Shown: in pieces, positions 1-10,545 of the stretch
Position numbering within the stretch: position 1 is the stretch's first letter
Layout: every line of letters starts with the position of its first letter
NCBI GenBank assembly: GCA_025716855.1
Contig: JAIXMQ010000028.1
Location: forward strand, 186,001 to 250,000
Length of the DNA stretch: 64,000 nt
DNA from: Pilaira anomala
Lineage: Eukaryota > Mucoromycota > Mucoromycetes > Mucorales > Mucoraceae
Direction: 5' to 3'
Translations under genes and position numbers: made by a program
The notes under the pieces: model-generated
Told to the model about the DNA's origin: nothing
The model's database searches: none
Seen by the model: the letters and a program-made list of their open reading frames with translations, nothing else

Positions 1-492
1 ATTTTGCCCCGATAATATTTTTGCATGAGGCGAAAAGTTGTGATCATAACAAATAAACAGCATACATAAAACACGTCAACTCTAAAAAAAAAATTAACAT
101 CACATGTTTCTCTTTACCAAATAGGAAAAATATACATGAAAGAACAAGAATTTCAATTGAAATTTTACACTCAAAGATAAAACAGCATAATCAGAAAAAA
201 AAAGATATATAACCTATTTGTAACTGGAACCCGGTTTTTTAGAAAAAAAAAGAAGCAAGCGAGGAGAAACCAAAAAAAAAAAAATCTCACACTTGGTAAT
301 AAGTTTCTTTTATTTATTTTCTTTTACAAAATAGATAAACAAGGCTGTTTTTTCCCTTTTTTTTTTTTTTTTCTCTCTTTCTCTTTTTCTTCTAAACCTT
401 CTTTTAGCATAATCCTATACTTTATTTCTTTTTAAAAAAAAGGGGAAATATTAATAAATTAATACAAATAGAAAAAAAATAAAGAGACAACC
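1..492. other. Upstream region of the KIN1-like gene
   Basis: No gene is seen here. The stretch is AT-rich with many short A runs and one long pyrimidine tract (about 352-400, mostly T with CTCT) about 100 bases before the kinase start codon. Such C/T-rich tracts are common in fungal promoters, so this may be part of the promoter or 5' UTR of the kinase gene, but no defined binding site can be named. Confidence 0.4.
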
Positions 493-2182
493 ATGTCTCA
501 ATTCATTGAACATAATCGAAACGAACCAAGAACTTCAACACTTTCCTGTATTGATAATTATGAATTCCATCGTAGTCTTGGTAAAGGCAGCATGGGAAAA
601 GTCAAGCTAGGAGTTCATATCGTTACAGGTGAAAAGGTAATGCTTTCACCACATTTATCCCAGCCCTATAAACCAACCATACAATATATCGCTTTATTTA
701 TAGGTAGCAGTAAAAATCGTAAGAAGAGCAAATTTTCAAATTAATGGATTTGGAAGTAACGGCAAACCTAAAACCAAAGAACAAATGTTAAAAGAAAAAG
801 CAAAAGAAGAAACGAGAGAACTAAGAACGATAAGAGAAGCGCATATCATGATGCTATTACGACACCCACACATTGTTCAATTAAAAAACTTGGTAGCCAT
901 TGGCCCATATTTCTATATATTGATGGACTACGTCAATGGAGGTCAATTACTTCATTATATTGTTAAACGCCAAAAGTTATCAGAGCCGCATGCACGTCAT
1001 TTCTCCAGACAAATAATGAGCGCATTAGATTATATGCACCGAAATTCCATTGTACATCGTGACTTGAAGATTGAAAATATATTAATTGATAAATCCGGCA
1101 AAAACATCAAAATTATTGATTTTGGTCTAAGTAACTTATTTTGCCCAGAACGTAGATTAACCACCTATTGTGGTTCACTTTATTTTGCAGCACCCGAATT
1201 ATTACGGGCAACACCTTACCGTGGACCAGAAATTGATGTTTGGAGCTTAGGTGTTGTTATTTATGTCATGGTGACCGGTTCCGTACCGTTTGATGATAAA
1301 TCTATGCCTGGCTTACACGATAAAATTAAGCGAGGTCAAGTGGCTTACCCCTCTCATCTAAGTCCGGAATGTAAAGATTTACTATCGCGGATATTTGTTA
1401 CTGATCCAACAGAGCGGATCATCTTGGCTGATGTGATTCGACATCCATGGATTAATCAAGGCTATAAAAAGATTATAAAGACTTATTTACCTGTACGCTT
1501 ACCGATCTCTCCACCACTTTCGTCACAGATATTAGAGCACATGACAAAAGGGTTTAATATGGGAAAAGCGCAAGATATTCGTGTTAAAATGGAAATGATC
1601 ATCAATTCAACAATTTATCGCTCAGCTGCAGATTATGTCGCAAAATTACAACGTAGTTATAAAGAAGATCAGTATGGTCAATACGATGATCCACAAACAA
1701 TTCCGGCTGCTTATCATCCATTACTTTCAATCTATTATTTAACAAAAGAAAGATTATCACATCAAGAAGTAGAACAAGAATCTGATTCTCCTATCGATCA
1801 AATTAAAAATGTATCATCACCGTTAAAATATTTTAATTCGCTGTCGTCGTCAACTTATCCGCAAATTGAAATCGATGAAAAATTTCCAATAGCAAAAGAT
1901 GATGAAGAAGACGAAGATAATCGTATAGAAAAATTATCTTTTAGTTCTCTACGGGAAACTTATGCTACCGCTACTACACCTCCTTTATCTCCTACACCTT
2001 TACATTTAAATTGTTCGACCCTTAGTCATTGTCCTGCTCCACCTGATAATTCCTCGCTAGAACCACCGAAATTCACCGAACAAAACAATAAGAAACCTAC
2101 CACCAATATAATCTCAAATGTAATCCATAGATCAACGAGTTCTTTAGCTGCTATATTTTCTAAAGTACTCTGCACACAATAG
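493..2182 (+). CDS. KIN1/PAR-1 (MARK)-family Ser/Thr protein kinase, short form
   Basis: Two exons, 493-636 and 704-2182, separated by a 67-base intron (gtaatg...tatag), give about 540 residues. The kinase domain shows the glycine loop GKGSMGKVKLG (residues about 30-40), the VAVKIV lysine at the start of exon 2, the catalytic loop HRDLKIEN, DFGLSN, and GSLYFAAPE in the activation segment. The GSMGKV loop, the GGQLLHYIV hinge and the post-kinase block ending in AYHPLLSIYYLT closely resemble yeast Kin1/Kin2, which act at the plasma membrane in polarity, exocytosis and ER-stress signalling. The C-terminal 120 or so residues are acidic and Ser/Pro-rich. The KA1 lipid-binding domain that ends most family members is not seen, and the protein is about half the yeast length. 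The gene converges on NSA2, 178 bases downstream. Family assignment is firm; the exact paralogue is not. Confidence 0.93.
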
Positions 2183-2360
2183 TGTAAATATTATTTATAA
2201 AACGAAAATGTAAAATAATTGTAAAATCATAATAAAAATCATTTTTTTTTTTTGAAATTATACACAATAAACAAACAATATGTTATCATATTTTATTTTA
2301 TTTTTGGGAAGGAAAAAAAGATAGTTAGAAAATATACAAAAAGAAGAAGAAAAACAAAAT

Positions 2361-3283
2361 TTAAACGAGTAAAACAGCATTGATACAACCATCATTTTCA
2401 GGATTGTTTGTAACTTGAGCGTATTTACCCCAAACAACCTTACCACCGGTAGTTACAAGACCCAATTCAGAGACATTGACTTCGAGTACAGTACCCTTTG
2501 TAATGACACCAAGTTGGGTATAAAGAGGTGATTGAGGATTCTTCTTGACACCAATGATAGGTAAACAAAAGGTAGCCTTTAATTCAGGATGTGTAACATG
2601 TGCCTTCTTATAACGAAGACCCATAGGACGAACAAAACGTTCGTATTTTGGGGGCTTACGGGTGAAGCCTTCACCAACAAATGTAGCCTTTGTAACCAAA
2701 CGTTTCCATTGCTTTGTCTTGTGTTTACCAGTCTTTACAACCTTGAACATCTCATCTTCAGCCATACCACGAACGGTAGGTAAAGGAACAGCCCATTTAC
2801 CGGCCTTTTCCTTTCTCTTTTGCTTTACCATGTTACTCAAAATTTTTGCACGATCTTCACCTTCACGATCCAAAAGATAAGTAGGTACTGCTCCTTCGGG
2901 AATGGCATCTGCTGATTTCGACTTGGCATTCTTTTCTTCATGTTGTTTGATCGTCTTCTTCATTTGAATCTTTTCTGCATGACGTCTCTTGTTCAATAAC
3001 TTGGCCTTCAAACCATGTACCTTTTGTGCATATTGTGAAGCCTTATGAACTGAACGTGCCTCTCTCTTACGCCTAATTAATTAAATAAAAATTTAGTAAC
3101 CAAAGAAAAAAAAACTTTTTTAGATCGTTATTTTAGATCTTACTTGCGTTCCTCGTGATCGAGACGACGACCATGTCTTTTAATGTGTTCTTCAATATGC
3201 TCGTTTTGAGGCTATTTAATGAAAAGTTTTATTTTAGTCTTTATTATTATTTGATAAAAAAGTATTCTCTCTTTTATTACCAT
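2361..3283 (-). CDS. NSA2: Ribosome biogenesis protein NSA2 (TINP1 homologue)
   Basis: Nsa2 is a nucleolar assembly factor of pre-60S ribosomes, related to ribosomal protein eS8. The product matches the family almost end to end: [20 protein letters not shown] near the N terminus, the [10 protein letters not shown] segment, [18 protein letters not shown], and a C terminus of [15 protein letters not shown]. Three exons were read on the minus strand: 3283-3281 (only the ATG), 3211-3144 and 3072-2361, giving 260 residues, the usual family length. The start [19 protein letters not shown] is recovered only if the ATG stands alone as a 3-base coding exon before a 69-base intron (gtaata...aatag). The donor gtaaga and acceptor aattag of the second intron also fit. 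The BTB gene ends about 100 bases upstream on the same strand. Confidence 0.96.
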
Positions 3284-3384
3284 ATCGTATTATAGATTAA
3301 AGAGAAGGAGAAAAAAAAATATTCGAGAAAAAAAAAGGCTTTTAAATATCAAACAAAGTCACAGAGCCTTCGTTACTCATCCAA

Positions 3385-4849
3385 TCATTGAATAGCACCT
3401 TCTAACTTCATTTGAATACCTAACAATAGAAATGCATTAGTTTTATGTAATATCCTCTTAATACTTTATAATTTACCGTCTACTGGAAATCGAGTTCCAA
3501 TTAAAAACGTATAACTAAAATCAACTTGATGATCAAAATCAAATCCAAACTTAGTTTGTGTAAAATTCGCATTTTCCAAGTTACTATCAACAAATGTAGA
3601 TTTTGGATCGAGATGATAATTTGAAAAGTCTAAATTTGATAGGTTCTTTCCTTCAAGTTGCATCAGTGTAGGTTTGTACTGAATATTATCTATGTTAGGA
3701 GGATACAGCTTATGCAACTGCTCTGTAAAAAAAAAAAAGGATCATCAACTTCAAGTTCTGCTTATATACTATTTATCTTACGTTGCGTAATGACAGGTAA
3801 ATTCTGCCATTTTAGTTTAAGCAAATCTATTTGATTTTAGTTATTATTATTGTTTTCGTAATATCTATTTTATGTTTACCATTTAATTTATAAAACCTTG
3901 CTTCTTGCATTAATTCATCCATACTGTACATGCAAGTCAATTAAAAAAAAAAAAAAAAAATAGTTTGATAGTTTTTTTAATCGAGCTTACACTTTAGGAT
4001 CATCCACAATACCAGCAGGGATCTAATTTCAGAAAGTTTGCATTTTTTTTTAAATAACTAGCTCATACCTTCCTACAAACATTTTTTGTTTTTACCTTCA
4101 AATCTCGAAGATAATTCAATACAAGTCTAAAATAAGTACTATCTCTATCAATAAAATACGAGTTATCCGCATCTGGTTTTAAGTTTGAATTCTCTGTGTA
4201 TATACATAAAAAGTGATTAGTTTGATTGGTTCTATTATTTCTCTTTTTTTATATACTTTACCTCCAAACATGTGTGCTAGCATAGAATTGGGATCTTTTC
4301 TCAAAGTAGTTAACGAAGTCTCAAACAACTGACCACCTACATTCAATTTGACCTAAACATATCACGAATTGTTACTTCACATTATTTATTACATGATATT
4401 TAGATATATACCTTTTCGTCCTGAAATTTACACACTTGAGCAATCAGCTCCTTTTCTCGATCATGTTTCAATTTCTCCGCTTGAATAAAAGTCTGGTGAT
4501 CATTCAAATCCTTTTGTAATTCTTGATATGTACTTTCAATCTTTTGTTGTAGTTCTATATGCGATTGGTTAAAATATTCTTCTACTTGATCTAGCGCTAC
4601 AAATTGATCTTTCAAGTGTTCACTTAATACTTTTTTGAATATTAGTATCTCTACAGAAACAAAAAAGAGATCGTAACGCATAATACCTTTGGCTTCGGTT
4701 CGATAAGCTTCAGTGAAATCTTGATAACCCGTTTCTACGTTTTGTTTTACTGTATTTAAACTCGTACTTGCCATTGACCGATCTTCAATAGAAGATCGTG
4801 ATGTCAAACTGTTTGCTGCTAAATGGTCGAAGAAAGCGATCGGGTCCAT
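3385..4849 (-). CDS. BTB/POZ (potassium-channel T1-type) protein, KCTD-like
   Basis: The start codon is at 4849. Exon 1 runs to 4412 and encodes a charged coiled-coil region with TVKQNVETGYQDF and a long QKIESTYQELQKDL helix. The next exon (from 4352) begins VKLNVGGQLFETSLTTLRK and continues through DPNSMLAHMFGG, the hallmark start of a T1-type BTB domain. It goes on through YFIDRD and FRLVLNYLRD. KCTD-type proteins of this fold assemble as oligomers and often serve as CUL3 adaptors. The C-terminal part has pentapeptide-like NLDFSNYHLD and NANFTQTKFG blocks as in KCTD9. A 57-base in-frame intron (about 4690-4634, branch tactaat) is likely in exon 1. A last intron after 3476 would extend the C terminus to a TGA at 3385-3387; without it the protein stops at 3466. 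Partners and function are unknown. Confidence 0.8.
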
Positions 4850-5072
4850 AAGAAAAAAAAAACAGAGAGAAAGGAGAAAGGGCTTATTGTGTTACCGCTA
4901 ACTTTTTTTTTTTTAAAAAAAAAACTACTCGCATGTGCGAGGTAAACAAACAAACAAAATATAATAGGCATATCATATGATATCACCACAAACAGGTTTA
5001 TATTTATTTTCATTTATAAATATTCTTACACATTAGATTAGAAATAAATATAAAAAAATATGTCCAATGCAT

Positions 5073-8000
5073 TTATTTTGATAATACAGCTATACATCTA
5101 CCGCATAAACTATCATCGCTAGTTGAATGGTAATTCCAACAACGAGGACATTTGCTATGCTTGGATTTAGATACTACAATTTTAATTTGATCACCTAATG
5201 TATAACGTTAATAAACTGTATCTCTCTCTCTGTGTGTATTTATACTATTCTTTTTACCTTCAATCTCAGAATCTCTTTCAGATTCGCCCTGAATATAGTT
5301 ATTATCATGAACGATATTCACTTGACTTGTCATGAACAAGGATGCTAATTCAGTGTCTAACGAAAATATAAGTATTTGAAATACAAAATTAAAAATACAG
5401 GTGTCAATTTACCTGGCATAGACTCTACAAGTTGGTTCATCTTCGACTCCTTATTTAAGTACAAAGATACTTCAGCTTCTTGTGAAGATCGAATATGTCT
5501 AATATGTAATTACTGAATACTTTCATTCATATCATATGATTTTTATATATACTTACTTTTCTTGACGAGCAGATTCTAATGCCTGATTAATCTCTCCTTT
5601 AAGATCTAAAAGTACTGCCCATTTTTGAGATAATGGTTCATTGTTCCATTGTTCACGCTAAAGAAAATAAAAATTAGAACCGTTTTTTTTTTTTTTTTTT
5701 TTTGCTGTAACAAGTAAACAACTATTTTAGCTTACAGGAACCATCCATCCTGCTTTAAATATAGAAGATTCAGGGCTTGGAGTAATCGATTTATAATTCT
5801 CATAGATTTCTTCTGCAGTATGACATACAAAAGGTGCAATCGATGTTGTATACGATTTCAAAACCTAATTAAAAGTATGAGTCAATAATTCTTTTGATAA
5901 TAATTAGATAAACTTTTTTTTTTCTTAGTTACCTCATATAAAACTGTTTGTGCCATTCTTCTAGATTCAGATGACTCGGATTCGTTATATAATCTATCCT
6001 TGATAGTATCAAAATAAAAGGATGAAAGTGTACTGTTGGTAAAATTCTGAATATTTTGGGCAACTGTATTTAATCATTAGCAACCAAAATAATATCCCAA
6101 TTTCTCTCCCTACACATACCTTTGTTGAAAGCAAAATCGTTATATGCACTAGTGACACGGTCATTATACTTGTATAATTCATGCAACATGTATTTATCAA
6201 CCTAAACCTAAAATTTAATATACGTACATTTTTTTTTCTAAAGTACTTTACCTCTTGCAATTTATCATATTCTATATAATTTTCTTCCTTGAAATCATGA
6301 AGGTTACCTAACAAAAATCTAGCTGTGGTACGAATTTTACGTAAACTTTCAGACACAATTCCTACAAAAACTATCAGTAAAAAGAATGTTTAAAAAGAAT
6401 GTGATATTTTCATTACCAATGATAGAAGGACCAATCGTTACATCTCTTGTGTATTCACAATTAGCTACCCAGTATCGAAGTACGTCTGTTCCATAAGCAG
6501 GATTCTTCTTCTTATCTTTACCACCTTGAGTAAACAATGCAGGCTCTAAAGTGTTTCCAATACTCTTGGACATCTTTTGACCCTTTTCATCTAATGCGAA
6601 TCCATGTGTGATCAAAGCGCTATAGGGTGTCTTTCCCGTAACAGCAATTGATGTTAACAAAGAAGATTGGAACCAGCCACGATGTTGATCACTACCCTCA
6701 AGATAGACATCTGCTACAGGCTTACTTTGATCTCTACCTTCTATATCTCTCAACATAGTCCAAGAAGTACCACTATCAAACCAAACATCCATAGTATCAT
6801 AACCTCTTGTATACTTTTTACCTCGGTACTCGGGTGCAACAAACACGTTGTCATCGGTTTCTTCCCACCAGGCATCCGTACCACGTTCTTGTAAAATCTT
6901 GATAATGTATTCTACAGATGTCTCGGTTAATAATGCTTGGCCATCTTCATCATAGAGTGCTGGGATAGGTACACCCCATGATCTTTGACGAGAGATACAC
7001 CATTCTTTACGAGAAAGTGTGAACTGCTCCAAACGACGAATAGCTATAACAAAATCATGTTATTAGGTAAAGGGTGTCACCAACACATATGATTTTTACT
7101 TACAGACTTCAGGAACCATACGTACTTCTTTTAAACTTTGAACAGCTGTTTGTTGCAAATTTTCAACATTAGCAAACCATTGAGCAGTAGCACTATATAT
7201 GAAATATATAAGAAAAAAAAAAGAAAGCTTTTACGATATATATAAATTACATTACCGCAACATGACAGGTTTCTTTGTACGCCAATCGTAAGGATACTTG
7301 TGAGAATAAGCTTGTTGTAAAATAATATCAGATCCAAGCATTTGAATAACAGCTTCAGTACCATCCGTAAACGCTTCCTTTCCTTCCAATTCTTCACCTG
7401 CCTCCTTTGTGAATCTTCCTGAATCATCTACAGGACTAAAAGGCGTAATATTATGTGCAAGACACGCTTCATAATCCTCCATACCATGGCCAGGTGCAGT
7501 ATGAACAAGACCTGTACCTGATTCTGCAGTAACATGGTGGCCTCCAATAATCGGCATAATTTCATCAATCAAAGGATGCTTATATTGAGTTCCTAAGAGC
7601 TCTTGCCCCATCACTTGATCCAATACTGTTATATCCTTTTTCAATTCATCCTTTAATGCATCTACACGATCACTTGCTACAATGAAACTATCGTTTTCTA
7701 TCTTGACTAGGGAATACATTAATTCAGGGTGTACAGAGATTGCTTTATTTGAAGGAATAGTCCAAGGAGTTGTTGTCCAAATCAATGCACTAATATCTTT
7801 ATGTTGACTCCATTTCTCTTTCAAAGCATCTGAAATATTAGTTACTTTAAAGCGTACATGAATCGATTGAGAGATATGTGCTTCATTATACTCTAATTCG
7901 GATTCTGCTAATGCAGATTTAGAAGAAGGTGACCAATATACTGGTTTCAATTGTCTATAAATATATCCATTTTTGATCATATCGATCAATACACGTAATT

Positions 8001-8824
8001 GTCGAATTTCGTATCCACTGTTTAATGTTAAGTATGGTTTATCCCAATCACCCATCACACCCCAACTTTTAAATGATGCCATTTGTTTTTCTACTTCGGA
8101 TAATGCTTTGGCTTTTGCAATTTTTCGGATATCTACTGGTGATAAATCGTCTCCCTTTCTCTATATATATATTTTTAATTTTCAGATTCTCTCTTATCAA
8201 TTTATTACTAATATGCCTTACTCTAATTTGCTCTAATGCTTTTAATTCAATAGGTAATCCATGACAATCCCATCCAGGACGATAACTAATAATCCCTAAC
8301 ATTTAATACATAAACTATACATACTTTCAATATATATATATATATATATATATATACTAACAATACTTTGTGGCCTTGTAATACTTTATATCGATTCACA
8401 ATATCTTTCAAAATCTTATTTAATGCATGACCTATAAAACGGTACTATTAAAATGGATTTTACTCTTGCATATTATATCTATATCGTACCACAATGAACA
8501 TTTCCGTTAGCATAAGGTGGTCCATCATGAAGAATAAACAAATCTTTTGGATTATTTTTCAGCTAAAATACACAATTAAAAAAACAACCCCCCTTCCTTT
8601 CTTCTTATACGCAAACAAACCTGCCAAGGGTACAAATCCTTTGTACAACGATCTCGAAATAATTGTTCTCTATTGACCGCGTCTGCTCTTAAAGGAAAAC
8701 TAGTCTTTGGTAAAAGAATTGTTTTTGTATATGGGTTAGGTGCTTTAGCTGAGCATACAGGTCCATTTGAAAACGTTCTAGTTGTCAAGTTTGAACTAAC
8801 TCGCCATGAACGTAACCTCAACAT
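5073..8824 (-). CDS. ISM1: Isoleucyl-tRNA synthetase, mitochondrial type
   Basis: Class I aminoacyl-tRNA synthetase charging mitochondrial tRNA-Ile. The first exon starts MLRLRSWRVSSNLTTRTFS, an Arg/Ser-rich presequence without acidic residues. Then follow LYPWQ, HDGPPYANGNVHCGHA (the HxGH signature, split by an intron), YRPGWDCHGLPIELKALEQ, the editing-domain block with WTTTPWTIPSN, YPYDWRTKKPV, WCISRQRSWGVPIPA, and the KMSKS loop (EKGQKMSKSIGNTLEPA, about 6560-6600). The C-terminal exon carries KCPRCWNYH and LCGRC, the zinc ribbon of bacterial and organellar IleRS, and ends in TAA at 5073-5075. The gene is cut by about a dozen short introns, the one near 8360 spanning a TA dinucleotide run. 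Nothing suggests damage. The gene name follows the yeast mitochondrial enzyme. Confidence 0.94.
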
Positions 8825-8919
8825 GACCTTTATTAAAGAAGAATAAAAAAGGGGGAAAGAACTGACAGGGCACAAAATTGTTGAATTTCAAAAAAAAAAT
8901 CTATAATCGGAACTTGGTT

Positions 8920-9197
8920 TTTGGCAGTCCAGTAAGGAATCTCTATTTGGATTTTTCCTGAGCGTTAAATAAATTATTTCTGGACTGAATTATTGTTGAA
9001 GGCTCAAATGATTAACAGTATAGAAGAAACCACCTTATTAATGTTTTTTTTTTTAATTCTGCAACTTCTTGTTTCTCAAAATACATCCTTCTACGATATG
9101 TAACTGATTGCTTTATTATTTCATTTATTCTCTATGTATCTTGTATGTATTTAATTGAATTTTATTTTACAAAAAAAAAAAAAAAAAAAAAAAAAAA
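8920..9197. repeat. Dispersed repeat fragment related to 53180-53277 / 54281-54480
   Basis: The stretch with ctgagcgttaaataaatt, a ctggactga motif and tagaagaaaccac is recognisably the same as DNA around 53200 and 54290-54450, where the same motifs occur in the same order. It ends in a run of 27 A (about 9171-9197). This looks like the 3' part of a transposable element whose coding part is absent here. Its class is unknown. Confidence 0.55.
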
Positions 9198-9199
9198 TC

Positions 9200-9440
9200 T
9201 CACCATATAATTGTCTAACTTTACCGTCTAAATTCACAATTTATTTTCTAACTTTACACCACTAGTTAATCCCTAACTTCACATCATTATCCTCTAACCT
9301 CACATTTATTTTCTCTAAGAACACATTTACTTTCTCTAAGAGCACATTTATTTTCTCTAAGAGCTCATTTATTTTTTCTAATTTCACACTTTTTTTTTTC
9401 TAACTCCACAATTTTTTCTCTAACTTCGCATCACTATTTT
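9200..9440. repeat. Degenerate tandem repeat, about 21-bp unit
   Basis: Three to four adjacent units of roughly 21 bases share ttttctctaagagcacattta (about 9307-9375). More diverged versions beginning tctaactt or tctaacct extend on both sides. It lies between an A-run and a LINE 3' end, so it may be the variable 3' tail of an element. It has no coding potential. Confidence 0.6.
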
Positions 9441-10315
9441 CTTGTGGACAATCAGTAATTAATGAAAAAAAGACTTAGAGTTGATTTATTAAGTAAAAAT
9501 AAAACTGAAAAAACTCCTCTAAATCAAATAATAACTATCTTTTTATATCTTAAATATCCTGATGAATCGTGTTTGAATCTGGACCATCTTTTTGATGGGT
9601 TTAAATGAATCTATGCCCAACTCTTCTGCTTCTTTTGATTAAGTACGTTCTACTCTTTCGAATTGACCATATTTAATTGTAAATAATATCTACCATATTG
9701 GATAACAACTTACGTCGTTCATAACTAAAGAGCTCCTTTTAATTATTTACATGGTCAGTATTTGTCTGGATTCCGTTGTTGCTAATTTCATTGGTAAATG
9801 CGCATATTTTCAAATTGAGAATAGGAAGGTTTGATAATGGAAGTTTGAAACCCGAGAAAGAAAAATCACTGAGGATCTTTCGAAGTAAAGGTTCAAAAGC
9901 TGAATTAAATAAAATAGGAGAGATATAATCATCTTGCCTTAGACCGCCGCCTTGAGGGACAGGATGAGATAAAAAAAAAACCATTGATATTTAGCCGAAG
10001 ATGAGTACTAAAAAATAAACTACACAAACTATCAACTAAAATCAATGGAAAACCAAATTTAAGTGAATCCTGTCTGAGATAACTCGAGTGGACACGATCT
10101 TGATCATAAAAGTAAGCCGAGACAATCAGATCGAGTTTGATTTGCATGCAATCCATGACATGCTTCATTAGAAGACCATTGTCAGTAATAACTCTACATA
10201 TCCCTTAGAAAACCAGTTTGAAACGAATTGATAAAATGGTCAGCCTGTGCAATAACATGAGCATTCAGAAGTTTGGTAAAACCTTAGCATCAGTGTTGAT
10301 TAACGAAATGGGGCA
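9440..10315 (-). mobile_element. 5'-truncated, decayed LINE (non-LTR retrotransposon)
   Basis: Read on the minus strand, the region encodes a broken reverse transcriptase. One frame gives YDQDRVHSSYLRQ...LKFGFPLILVDSLCSLFF and LRLNINGFF (about 10170-9960). After a frameshift it continues PQGGGLRQDDYISPILFNSAFEPLLRKIL (about 9960-9860). These are the core motifs of LINE polymerases (usually QGDPISPLLFN). The catalytic F-A-D-D position is degenerate (FTNE). Below about 9780 lies a 3' UTR-like region shared with copies at 10395 and 42405. The copy is dead. Confidence 0.85.
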
Positions 10316-10394
10316 CCTATTCTACTATATTTTTATAAATACCATTCACTATAAATTCGAAAATATCATTCACTAACTAGATATTTAAAAATAC

Positions 10395-10545
10395 CTTTCA
10401 CTATCTACTGTGAACAATTAGTAATTAATGAGAAAAGACTCAGGGTTGGTTTATTAAATAAGATAAAACTGAAAGAGCTCTAAACTAAAATATCAACCAT
10501 ATTTGTATACCTTGAATATCCTGATAAATTTTGTTTGATAACAAT
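10395..10545 (-). mobile_element. Short LINE 3'-end fragment, second copy
   Basis: The motif gaacaattagtaattaatga followed by gactcagggttggtttatta and then cttgaatatcctgataaatt repeats the 3' terminal segment of the LINE at 9440, in the same orientation. Only about 150 bases are present. Just before it (10320-10395) is a small imperfect triplication of a motif like ataccattcactat. Confidence 0.7.

Noticed and set aside
4634..4690. A 36-base intron ending at the first tag in the BTB gene
   Set aside because: Too short for a spliceosomal intron; the 57-base version with a tactaat branch site is more credible.
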